This document shows positions 50,801-62,280 of a DNA stretch of 64,000 nt, in pieces (the first letter of the stretch is position 1; every line of letters begins with the position of its first letter). The translations under genes and the position numbers were made by a program. Under the pieces are notes generated by a model. It did no database searches. It was not told the origin of the DNA and saw only the letters and a list, made by a program, of their open reading frames with translations. Origin of the DNA: Chinchilla lanigera (lineage: Eukaryota; Chordata; Mammalia; Rodentia; Chinchillidae); the NCBI RefSeq assembly GCF_000276665.1, contig NW_004955472.1:10653808-10717807 (forward strand), in the 5' to 3' direction.

Positions 50801-52258
50801 TTGCTGCATGTAAAGTGGATTGTGTCCAGGCTAAGGAACAGGTGAGAATGTTGTTGTTCACTTCTGAGGGCTGCTCAGTCTTTCTTTAGGAAACATGTAT
50901 GAGAACTGAATGCAGGAACTGGGCACAGTGCAGTTATTAAAAGCAGTAAAAGGTGTTATTTTTAAATAGTAAAAACATATGTTTAATGCACTCTTCAATA
51001 CTTACCATAGCATAGTAGATCGTCATGCATTACCACTTCCACCCCCTCACACCCCCATCATTCTGGTCTCTGCTTAAAAATTGACTTGCATTTTTAAATG
51101 ACCTTGAGCTATGGACATATCCAGCAGAGACATACAATTGCAGTGGTCCTTAAGGCCAAGGTATTATACCATTTTCTCTTGTAACTGCCTAGTTTGTAGT
51201 TTTTCTGACTGCTAGTAGACTTGGGTTGCATAGTACCCACGCATGTGAAGACCCACTGCTTTCTCTGAGCTCCCTGGGTAAATGTGGATGTTTGTTACTC
51301 AGACAACAAAGAAAATGGGGCTCAGCTGCAAGTAGACAAGAACTTGACCAGCTGGATCCTGTGCTCCTTCTTACTCTACCTGGTGGTAGGGGAAGGGCAG
51401 AGGAGGATGTGGCTTGCTCTAAGTTCCAGAGGACTTAAAAGGGAGGCAAGTGATGAATTCAGTGAAGAGGATGGTATCATACAGGATTTCAGAGGTAGGG
51501 AAAATAAGGCCCTTTGAGAGGGTCCTCAGAGAGCCCAGTGTAAACATTCTCAACATCCATCATGGAGATTCCAGGGATGTGTTGGAGCTGGGGAATTGAG
51601 ATGTCTGACTTCACTTCTGGGGCAGGTTTGGTTCTGCTTTGCTGTTAAAAATGTCGAGAACTTCGTTAATGAAATGCTGTCCTGGATTTTTGGTTGTATT
51701 CCTAACTGGTTGGCGGGAAAGCCTGACAGTCTCTACCCAGACGCAGTTGATTTAGGTGATGCAACTTCACTTTGAGTGAAAGGACAAAGAGCCTCTGAAT
51801 TCTGACCTTTCAGAACTTTGGACAGAGGCAGTGATGTGCTGTTTTGTTCTACGTGTATCATGTGCCAGATGATCCATTCTGTACTGGTCATTTCAGCAAG
51901 CTGATGCAGCTTTCTGTTTCAGATAACTTACTGATTCGTGATGCCAGTTTGTGTTCATCCTTTTTGGGGGGTATTTGTGACTTTTATTCTTGAGTGTAAA
52001 GGGGTAACACTTCTTACTCGTCGTCACTTCTGCAGAATATGAAGCCCTCCCACATATGTCCTCTTCACACATGTGCTGCTCTGTCCTTCGCATGTGTGAA
52101 CAGCTTGCCTAACTCCTCCTCCTAGTCGTCTTCATTATAAAACTAAATAGTTGATGGTATCTTGATAGCCTCTTGCCTTTATTCAGTCACTAGATATTTG
52201 TTATAAAATTGCGGTGATCCAGATCTGTGATCTATGCTTATTGGGACATCAAAAGGAA

Positions 52259-52318
52259 AGAGAGACACACAGATACACAGACACACACATACAAACATAT
52301 GTATGTGCACACACATAT
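52259..52318 (+). repeat. CA-rich microsatellite
   Basis: gagacacacagatacacaga and cacacatacaaacatatgta form an imperfect CA/CATA repeat. Confidence 0.8.
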
Positions 52319-53581
52319 GAGGAGCCTTTTTCATTGTGATTTGTTCTGTTTCCTTTCACTTTGCACTCAGTACTTCTTTATTTTTATAATTCTCAGTGGA
52401 AACTGGGGGCAGGGATGTGCAAAGACAGCATTCTTGCTCCAGTTTTGAAAGACTAGAAGAGATTTTTAGCTTTTCTAAAACTGGAAGGAATAACTTTTCA
52501 TGTGTGCTCTAAGTTGTGGCACAGAGTAGACAAAAAAGATTGATGCTTTTTTTCAAACTTACCTTTCATGGGTGTTAAAAGGACCCCCCTCCCACCCTGT
52601 CATCTTTGGAGAGTGTTGAGCATTGTGACAGTTGAGGGGTGGTTATATGGCTGTGTGTTAGAGCACATCAGTTTCTACAATTAAAACAACATAGTCTATT
52701 GATAAACAGTAAAACCATGGGCTCTCTTAAGTATCTTTTTGAAACTAATAAAGCAGTCAGAATAAAATGCTATAAAAGCAGTCTCATTTATGTAATTGGG
52801 AGAGCATGGGCTTATCCCAGTCACATTCTATTACAAATTTCAAGCAACATTCAGAGTGATGTATTTCTTGCCCAGTTTCTTAAAATTGAGCAGGGTTACA
52901 TGTCCCAGTACAGTGTAAATACAGCGACAGCCACAGAATCTGAGTTCTTGGCTTTGTTGCACTGGGTCTTTCTTTCCTTTTCTGAACTTTAGCTGAGCAC
53001 ATCTGAGAAAGGAGAGGGTTAGCCAAATTGTCTATAAGATTCTTTCTGTCTATAATGATACAATAATTCTTTGATCTAAAAGAAGAAAGTCCTTAATGAT
53101 TGAGAAATAATAGGAAATGGAAAAAATTCAGTAAACTCCAGTTGAATGTTAATGCCACCATTTTTACTAGCTCTGTGTGCCTTGAACCTCCTAGAGTTTT
53201 GAAAACTAAAAGTTGTAATTTTATGGTAGCATAAAATACCTCTCAGTACAGGTGGAGCACTTAGAATTTGCCTCGTAAGGACCAAGTGTTAATGATTCCG
53301 GAATGCCCGTGTTTCCTTTCTGAGCAGTTTTCTCAGAGACTATGACCACTGTTCCCCTCCACTGGCTTTGTGGAGGGAGTGCTCACTTTATCCAGTGGAA
53401 GAGCTAGTGTCCTATGGCAGTGGGTGCCCATTCTCCCAGGAATGTGAGAAGACTATTTTGAGATTTCATATATAAATACTGTGCATATATCCTTTCAGAA
53501 GGTGGCAGTAGTGAGCCCAGCTTTCTTGAACATCCAGGGGAAAAATTAAAAACTGAAGTTTGCTAAATGTGTGTTTTGCAG

Positions 53582-53620
53582 GTTGGACAATCTGCTCAAT
53601 ATGGCTTATGGAGTAAAGAG
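53582..53620 (+). CDS. ELAVL2: ELAVL2 39-nt alternative hinge cassette exon
   Basis: This exon is exactly 39 nt and encodes LDNLLNMAYGVK plus Arg (13 residues). It starts with the last base of an Arg codon and ends with the first two bases of another Arg codon, so inclusion or skipping preserves the frame. The same small hinge exon exists in vertebrate ELAVL paralogs and is alternatively spliced there, giving long and short hinge isoforms with different nuclear export behaviour. The 3' splice site (tgtgttttgcag) sits behind an A-rich region with only a short pyrimidine tract. The donor (AGAG followed by gtaatg) is not optimal. Weak splice sites and very small size agree with regulated microexon-like use. 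A TGCATG lies 105 nt downstream. Confidence 0.95.
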
Positions 53621-53724
53621 GTAATGATAGAGGTTCATGATACTCATAATTCCTTCCTACAAACAGTTTCTTTGATTTGGGGAACGATATTTCCACCCTC
53701 ATACGTTTGTGTTGGGTTTTATTT

Positions 53725-53730
53725 TGCATG
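53725..53730 (+). promoter_or_regulatory. TGCATG (RBFOX-type) motif downstream of cassette exon
   Basis: A single exact TGCATG lies 105 nt past the donor of the 39-nt exon, within the 564-nt intron. RBFOX proteins bind UGCAUG, and when the motif lies downstream of a cassette exon they usually favour inclusion. A hexamer can occur by chance, so function is inferred. Confidence 0.5.
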
Positions 53731-54107
53731 TACAACCTAATGGAAAGTTGTTTGTTGAAGCACGGATGGTTCATGGGATATTTTATACTACTGGATGCCA
53801 CTTGGTCTTTTAGAAATCCATGGTTGTTTTTTTCATAGTGCATTGCGACGTTATAGCATGTTTTCATGTATGTGTTGGTTTTATTACACCCAGTCTTGCT
53901 TAACTCATGAAGGCAGTTTTAAGTATATATGCCCTTGTAGCTGATATTATTCAGTGCAGCAAATAATGGCCATATAATAACTCAGTAGTATAGCATGTAA
54001 CTGCAAGCCACACATAGACCTTGGTTTAAACATCAGATAGTTGTATGCATCTGTTTTGGGAGAGGAATTGCTAAACTTCTTGGGGATGCAAAGGGGAGAA
54101 GAAATAA

Positions 54108-54512
<405 letters not shown>

Positions 54513-55475
54513 TGAGCTCTTGTCCTCAGTCCATTTGTATATGAAAACTATACAACAAAGGCGAGTTAAGAGAAACTTTATACATTAGTAAATGTCTTTG
54601 TAAGTCAGTGTTGAGATGGGGATAAAATGACTACTTAGCATCCTAAGAAATATGTGAGATTTTTTATTGCTAGTATTTGAATTAAAACTTCTTAAATATC
54701 TTTTATGTTTGAATATGGACAAGAGGTACAGGGTTTTTACCTGTCACATTGCATTCTATTGCCTTCTTTGAAGAAGGTGGACCTTTTAAAGTGTTTCAGC
54801 TAAGGGAAGACATTTCTTTTCTTTTTACATAACTGCCTTGAACCTGTGAGTAAATATTGAGGCTTTGTGTTGTAATTCTTCAGTTGGTTGTGTCTCCCCC
54901 CCACCCTTTTTTTTCCTTTTTCTGGTTAGCTTTGTGTTTTGTTTACATTTAAAGCATTGCTATTATGTCTAAGAAAAGTATTTTGAAAGTTTACATTTTT
55001 ATTTATGAAGTTAAAAACAGTATTTATTTTGTAATTATGATTTGGGTTGGGGAAGGGGGGGCTACATTATAAACGCTTATTGTAAGAATACTGGAGAACT
55101 TTTCGTAAAGCAGTACCTTGCCAAAGAGATAAGAGCCTCTTTGATGTGGGTTTAAAAAAAGCATCTATTTTTATAAAAAAGAAAATTTGGAGAAACTTTT
55201 TACTGGTCCTGGAACAAATATTTTGACTTGAATACTTTGAGAAATCTCTTCATATGACACCTAGTGAGCTTTTAAAATTTACCAGGAAATTTGCAGTGGT
55301 TGGAAAATTTAGAAAGATTTATGATGTAGAAAATACTTTTGAGATCTTTGTATGAAAGGAATTGAATCAATGAGGGAAATACTGCTGGTTTCGTTTTTGT
55401 AATCACCAGTGGAGTGTCTGATCATCCTGGTTATTATGTGATAGGTGGCTCACATTGATTTGTGATTTTGAAACA

Positions 55476-56776
55476 AATAAAAAATTTACAAAAGAATATA
55501 TAAGAGCAGGCAAGAAATTTAAATTACCAAGAGATGGGGGAAAAATCTGTTCTTCCTAAAGAAATCCCTTCAGATAGAGCTCATGGTGTTTAGTGATGTA
55601 CTTGCAGTATTGTTTGAAGAATTGTTTTGTCTTAAGGAAAAAAAAAAAGATGTTGCACATGATTTGTACTGCAGCAAATCAGCAAAAGTGATCTGAGTTT
55701 GGATATATTTGAAGGTATTTTGAAAGTTACGTTTAAGGCTAACACCTGAGCTTTGTGTAATGTAAATAAGACCTTGTGTTTATGAACCTTTCAGCTAATT
55801 TGATTTTTTTTCCCTTACATGCCAAGTGATGTTCAGGTTTTGAATGTTTTTGTATCAGTTTTTTCCTTTGTAAATGGCATTAACATTGTTACTTGAGGTC
55901 TTGCTTAATCACTTTTGTTGTCCTGAGGACTTGAATTTACAGTGCATCAGATTCGTTGCTAATTTTGTCTGTAGATAGTCTAGCTTCAGCTGTTTATGGT
56001 GATGCTACATTTTTGTTTATAAATATGTTTGTGGTAAAAAAGAAAAATGAGTATAACCATAGGTTTTGAACAAATTTCCTTACATTTTTCATACAAAAAT
56101 CATAAATATCTGTATGCTATTGAAATTTAACTTTGTATGATGCTTAAACCACTATTTGGGGAAATAATAAAATAAGTCTTTACCATGTATGAAAGAAATT
56201 TTAAAAATACAAAATATTTTCTGATTAGCATCTAGCTTATAATAAATTTTCAAAAAAGCTGAAGGCAAAAATTGCCTTCATCAGGATGCACTGAGAACTA
56301 TATAGTTACGTCCTGCTTTTTGTATAAACTGAGATGCTCACATGCTTCCCCTTAGAACAGGCAATGTGCTATGCATAACATAGTTGTACATTATCTTTGC
56401 GGTTGCTTTGAGTTTTATTTTTTATTATTTGAAACTGTAGTTAAATTTTTCAGTATAGTACAGTACATATACTGTGAGGCGCGCGCTAAAGTGAGTGAGC
56501 GAGTTTCCATGCTGACCCACTCAATGCTGTTCGGAACCCAATTGGCTCAGCACTTTCCCATATCCGTAGGTGCATTTAGATTGTCAGAGTTAACCTTCTG
56601 CGTTTAAAAAAAATAAAAAATAAAATACATGTATATACTTAAAAAATAAGGTTTCCCTCACGGGAAAACAGCAGCTACATGCTTCTTTCCTATACTACTG
56701 TAGCAAACCAAGGCATTGATGAGAGGGCATGCAAATTGTGCTTCACTTTACAGTGTTTATCAGAGCACTTAATAAA
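55476..56776 (+). terminator. Upstream alternative poly(A) signals in ELAVL2 3' UTR
   Basis: Further AATAAA hexamers occur at 55476-55481, 56166-56171, 56241-56246, 56612-56617, 56619-56624 and 56771-56776. The first would give a UTR of roughly 1 kb. Which of these are used cannot be read from sequence. Confidence 0.45.
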
Positions 56777-56924
56777 ATGTAAGGCTGGTATTTATTTGAA
56801 GTTGTACAGTATGACTTAATTCACATCTGTTGGAATAGAAAATATATTCTGTTGAGTATTTAAGAGGCTGTACATGTTTTCTTTTGTGTTTGGATTCTTT
56901 GTACTTTTTCATGTTCAGTACATC

Positions 56925-56930
56925 AATAAA
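56925..56930 (+). terminator. ELAVL2: Main ELAVL2 poly(A) signal AATAAA
   Basis: A canonical hexamer in catcaataaacaaag is followed 20-40 nt later by a GT-rich downstream element. It is the last AATAAA in the UTR-like sequence, and its spacing from the stop matches the expected transcript end. Confidence 0.75.
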
Positions 56931-58002
56931 CAAAGTTGAAGGGAAAGAACAGTGTGGTGAGTAGGTCTTTATACACATTTTGGGGGGTGCCTGTGCTCAG
57001 TACAATGAAGAAGTGTACTCTCTTGAGTTAAAAGTGGTTCCCTCAGAGCTTTAGTTGGAAGAATTCCAAACGGCAAGTTAATTGAAGTACGATGTAGAAA
57101 AAAAAATTCTTGATTGAATGACACCTTCTGCTTAGTTAGCTTTCAAATATTATCAGGCGAATAATTCTTACAGGAGCATGTACTTTAATCTGCACATTTG
57201 TAAAGTTTGGAAAATCAGATGCTGTGATCATTCTGCAGCTCTGGTTTAACTAACCCTCAGCCTTTTGTAGAATAGAAATTACCCTCACAGATTTACGTGA
57301 ACTATCGAAACACAGCTGAAGGAAGATGACTTACGCTGCCTCCACTGGTGAGATTTAATTCACCCACGGGGTTGTTAGTGTGTGAAACTTACTTTTGTTG
57401 CACAGTTGCTATATTATCAAGAAATACTTTTCCAGAATTAAAAATTGGGTTTCTGTTAGGTTGGGGTGATGTGTGTAGCGTGCGTGTACACACCATGAAC
57501 AGTGCCAGCCCCATGCTTTCATAGACATGCTCAGTTTTTGCCACCGAGCCTCAACTGATCTGCTGGTGAATAAAAGAAGATTGCTTGATTTTTTTTATGC
57601 AGGAATTTCACATCTTTAAGACTTAAAACAATTGAATATAATAGGTACTTTAAAATATATATATATTAAATGGTTTCTTTTAATTTGATTATATCTAATT
57701 TTTGGTAAAAGCCATCTAAAAGTGATTGTCCTGAATTCATAACTTGGTAGTCAGTGTTTCTGAGTGACAAGACACTTCCTCTTCTCTCAACATGCAATTA
57801 ATCTCAGATCTCCATACTCCCTTTTTTAATTACATGAATTTAATACTCTAATTTTGTGATGTTGGAGCATCCTCCCATCACCTCTCTCCTCTTGCCTACT
57901 TTATCAGTATTTTGACTGGTTTTTATGTCAGTAGTTCTTTTATATTTCAGCATGTAGTAGAAAAATTCTTGGTAAATGCAGTTTGTTACACTACTACTGG
58001 TA

Positions 58003-58193
58003 CAGTTGTACCTCAGTGTACGAGCTCACTTCTCTCCATGATTCTGGCTGCAAATCGAACTGGATGAGAACAAAATCAAATTCCCCATAAGGTCAACAGT
58101 GAACCTAACCATTGAATTGATTCAGTTCTCATCCAGTTGGTTTGTAACCAGAATTATGGAAAGATAAAGCTCATGAACCCCAAGGTACCACTG
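58003..58193. mobile_element. Palindromic Tigger/pogo-like MITE (191 bp) with TA duplication
   Basis: The element starts cagttgtacctcagtgtacg and ends ccaaggtaccactg, which is the inverse (cagtggtaccttgg). The inverted similarity extends about 75-80 bp into each arm, for example gaactggatgagaac and its mirror gttctcatccagttgg. TA flanks lie at 58001-58002 and 58194-58195, the usual Tc1/mariner/pogo target duplication. Confidence 0.65.
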
Positions 58194-58420
58194 TATATTT
58201 AAGTAGAAATTACACTTTTCCTCCTTTGTAATCTTGTCTCATACAAGATTGCAAATCATCTGGTATATCAGTTCCCTGTTAGAGTGACTCAAATAAATTC
58301 TTAATCTTAACATCACTTTACATTATTTTAATCTGATTTGAAGAAAAATGTTAGCAATTTAATATTTCTTTTCAAAAGAATAGATTGCAGTATTTCTACC
58401 ATTTTTAAAGGCATGAACAG

Positions 58421-58529
58421 GGCTGGGGATTTAGCTCAGCGGCAAAAGCGCCTGCCTGGCAAGCGCAAGGTCGTGAGTTCGGTTCCTGGTACCGGAAAAA
58501 AAAAAAACAAACAAAAACAAAACAAAACA
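58421..58529 (+). mobile_element. Young ID SINE with perfect target duplication
   Basis: The core reads ggctggggatttagctcagc, cgcctgcctggcaagcgcaa, gtgagttcggttcctggtac. It keeps pol III A-box (tagctcagcgg) and B-box (gttcggttcc) similarity and intact CpGs. taaaggcatgaacag is exactly repeated at 58406-58420 and 58530-58544. Confidence 0.9.
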
Positions 58530-60299
58530 TAAAGGCATGAACAGTAAATTATGGTGGAAATTTGGAACTACTGCTCACCGAGTTACCAAGAGAAAAGAAA
58601 GAACATGTATTTTAACAATAAGTATATTGAAATTTTAATATTGGGTCTTTTAATGTAATTCCAGAGTGCTGTGCATATACCTTTCATTGGGTAGAAGGGA
58701 AAAAAGAAGCAGTAGTTTTGCTCCTTTATGCCTTTATTTCCATTTTGGAACTTTGAACAGTGGGAATAAAGAAAGATACTGATAAAATCATAACAATTTA
58801 TTTGGATGATGAGCATTTATAGTTTGTCATTGCAGAGAATGGCCATATTGTGCTTTACACTGTTCCTCTGAAAATTCTAGGAGATAGGTTCCCTTCTCCT
58901 CATATTGGAAGGGTTAAGCATCTACAGGCAGCCTGTCAACGTAAGATAGATTTTACTGAAATTAACCTTTCCAGAATTCTGGTTTGTAGAAATTAGCAGC
59001 AGGAATTTTTGTCTGGTTGACAAAGAATTATTGGCCATCTCTCTACTTCTCAGTGTCTAAGGATATAAAAACAAGCAGATGTCACTTACAGCTGTTTGCG
59101 AATCGTCAGTTAGCGAGGAAAGGACAGGTAAAGCACCAGGCCGTGGCTGCAATGGCACCAGTGCTGTGAGCGCGCAGAAGCAGCATCACGCTGATTCGCT
59201 CTCGTTTTGCTGAACCCAGTTACATCTCTCAGACAAAAACTGTTTTTGCTCTTCTTACAGAGTCTTCTTTTCTTGGGTTAATTATGAGCTAATTTGTGAA
59301 ATCCTTAATATATCATTGTCATTTAGTGACTCCTTGGTTACTCTCATTCATGTTAAGTTGTCCAATTTTTTTCTGAAACAAAATAAAAGTTATTAATATG
59401 CAATAAGCCACTGTATCTGAATAGTTGAGTCAACTAAGGCATTCGGCTAGACCTTGCTGTGTCTAACTGTGTCATATGAGGGCTGACACATTGGAAAGAT
59501 AATTGGTAAAATACCCCGATTATTAAAACAGTGCTTGACTGTTTTTTACTCAACTTTAAATTAAGAGATACTAAAGTTTAGGGCCTCAAATTTAGTATTA
59601 ATATTACTTTTGCCTTAAGTAGCTAAAGATGTAGATTAGGACCAAATTGACACCCTCAGAAACACTTGTCGATGTTTCTTTTTCAAATAAATGTAACAGC
59701 CTTCTAGGCCTAAATGTAAGAAAGTGTTTTTACAGACATAAATGTGTGGAAGACATCTCTTTGCTGTCATGGACCCTATCATATGCAATACAGAAGATTG
59801 CTTTACATCTGCAAATAACTACAGTGGAAGGAAAGATGGATGTTGTAGATAGAATACATTCGTTTTTCAAAAACAGGAGGAAAACTTCACCTCTTACTGC
59901 GTGCAGCAGGGTGTTGGGAGTGGGCCACACGGTGGTGGCAGTAATTGAGCTAGCTATGAAGAGTAAGTGGGATTTAAAAGGAATTGGGGTGAGAATACAA
60001 AAACAGATGCCAGTGATCAAAAACAGGTAAGCCTATTTTAGGGAAATTCACAAATTTTTAAGTTATGTTCAATATAGACTGTACGTTTCATAAACATTTT
60101 TGTGAACATGACTAGTTAAAACAGACATTTTAGTCCATAAAGATATACGAAGTACATAAACTTTACAGCTTCATTCTTGTTCTCTTCCTCATTTCTACTG
60201 TAACACTGAAAATATTTGGCATGATAGAGATTACATGTGATTTGGGGAGTTGAATAGAGCTCAGTAGCAAGAACACTGCCTTCTTTTAAAAAGAGGCAT

Positions 60300-60490
60300 T
60301 TATTTGGAGCGTGTTGTACAGTTCCTGTAAAAAGACCAAACAAAACCAAAATCTCCCTGGTAATACAGCGTTGGACTGGTCTGTTTCTCAGACTGTATAC
60401 CGGTGATGATGAACCTTGCAGAGCTTTCAGGAATAACAAATAGCCTGCTGCAGCATGCCAGCCGTATGTTCGCCACCACTGCTGTAGACC
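60300..60490 (-). mobile_element. Possible hAT-like fragment
   Basis: On the minus strand the stretch starts cagcagtggtggcgaacata and cggctggcatgc, resembling hAT ends of the cagtggtggcgaacctatgg type. The rest is too diverged to confirm. Confidence 0.3.
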
Positions 60491-61311
60491 TTTCAAACTC
60501 AGTTAAGTTAATGAAGTGATCCTCTCTTCCTCAACACTTACACTGTCTCCAGTGCCATGTTACCTGGTTCATTCCTGTATGTACTATATACTTTACATTT
60601 TTTTCTTACCCACATCACTCAACTGACACTTTATCAAAGAGGGGAAAATTATAAAATCCAGATGTTTCTCAGATACATCTGTCTCCAAGATAAGGTTTTG
60701 ATTAGACAAGGTTTTAAAAAAATCTTTTTATTATTTGGAAGTTTGTATAATAGCCATACTTTCCCTCCCAATAAAGAACCACATAAAATCAAGACCATTT
60801 AAATAGCTCTTCAGTGGAAAGAGCTTGCTGGCTTATTCATTTTGCAGGGCCTTTGGACTTTGGTAGCAGAATGCTGTCTCTAACACTGACTTTCCCAGTG
60901 TATCCTTCCCGACAGTCATTTCTGTAAAGTTGCCCATGTATTTCAGGAGCAACCGGCCCATCTGTCGACTTCCTTGCAGGTGTGATGAGACCAACAGCTA
61001 CCTTCCAGGTGACTCAACTTTTGGAGTGAACCACAGCTGATGAGGTAGTTCCATTACCTGTACTCCAGGCTGTCCATTGCCAGGGTGGTAAAGATGAAGC
61101 AACGGGCTCTGATGCAGAGCTTTTATTTCTTGGACTCTGCAGTAAAACACTATGGAGTACAGTGTTGGAAGTTAACCTTCACACTTTTCAATGTATATTT
61201 TAGATCTTCTCCCATTTCAAAAAATGGGCTTTGCAAACTTCTAGGTAGTAATAATTAGATAATGCAGATGTTTGTACCAAAAATTATGTAGTTATTATCA
61301 GAAAGGGTAAC

Positions 61312-61447
61312 TTTTTTTTTGAGACAAGGTTTCACTATGCAATTCAGGCTGGCCTTGAACTCACTTTGTAGCCCAGGCTGGCCTCATACAATCCTCCTGC
61401 CTCAGCCTCCTGAGTGCTAGGATTACAGGTGTGCGCTACCACACCCT
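61312..61447 (-). mobile_element. B1 SINE with target duplication
   Basis: ttttttgagacaaggtttca, ggccttgaactcactttgt and ttacaggtgtgcgctaccac identify B1 in reverse. Flanks agaaagggtaac (61300-61311) and agaaaggttaac (61454-61465) form a 12-bp target duplication with one mismatch. Confidence 0.85.
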
Positions 61448-61724
61448 TACTCTAGAAAGGTTAACTCTTTGTACTTGTCACAGGAACTATACCTTGACAC
61501 ACATAACCATGCCTCAACCTAGCAGCTGTCCTTGGAACATACCATGAAAAGTTCTGTTTTAAATGCATCATTTATTATTTGCTTTATTATTTTAAAATTT
61601 CCATTCTTTCATTAAATGTACATCAAGTACATTTAATGTACCAGTCACTGTGCTGTTTTCTATGCTGAAGACTTAATTTATGTCAGTTTTTCACTCTTTT
61701 TTTCTTGAGATGGAAGACACTTCA

Positions 61725-61860
61725 CAATCCTTGTTCAGCACCTTGTTTTACAGATGAATGAGCCAGGTGCAGGAAAGTTCAGATTCTCAGTCGTTCTTTT
61801 GCTGACATGAGCCCTGGCACCTGAACCTAGCTCTCTTTACTCTTGGAACCTTGCCTTTTA
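61725..61860 (-). mobile_element. MIR
   Basis: ttgttttacagatgaatgag, gcacctgaacctagctctct reads as a reversed MIR core. It is diverged. Confidence 0.45.
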
Positions 61861-62202
61861 TTATTACGGCAGTACTAAAACATAAGCTAAATTAATATTC
61901 ATAAACTGTTGCCTTTCATGGAGTCAAACTTCCAAAATCCTGGAGGAGCTCTATATATGGCATCTAGAAGTTGAACTTAGATAATGCATATAGTTAATTA
62001 ATTGTGATGCACTTAATATCATGTACTTTAATGAAAGTATCATTTTTTTAATTTCTATCAATGATACCGTCACTAGAATATTTAGAAATTACAAAATATA
62101 AAAGCCAATCTTTTGAAGAAGAGATTTTTGAATATATTTGTCTTTGTCCCTTTTTAAAGTTGTGATTATATGTCTAGTTTCTTCTATGTACTATTTCTTT
62201 TA

Positions 62203-62280
62203 CAGTGCTGGGAACTGAACCTAGGGCCTTGTGCGTTCTAGGCAAGCACTGTACTCAGCTGTATCCACACCGTTTTTATA
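62203..62280 (-). mobile_element. ID/B4-like SINE fragment
   Basis: cagtgctgggaactgaacct, agggccttgtgcgttctagg, caagcactgtactcagctgt reads as a reversed ID-type unit. It is diverged. Confidence 0.65.

Larger units (their letters stand above)
54513..56948 (+). other. ELAVL2: ELAVL2 3' UTR
   Basis: This AT-rich sequence runs from the stop to an AATAAA at 56925-56930, with probable cleavage near 56945 and a GT-rich stretch (cagtgtggtgagtaggtc) just after. The length of about 2.4 kb agrees with the long 3' UTR I recall for mammalian ELAVL2. It holds T-rich and AT-rich tracts such as tttttatttatg near 54996 and tatttatttt near 55020. These resemble ELAV binding sites and could allow auto-regulation. 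A perfect 21-nt hairpin lies at 56260-56280, and a small CpG-rich block at 56478-56600. No interspersed repeat was recognised in it, so it appears to be selected unique sequence. Confidence 0.85.

Noticed and set aside
58421..58500. tRNA gene
   Set aside because: A- and B-box similarity is present, but the body is an ID SINE with poly(A) tail and target duplications, not a foldable tRNA.
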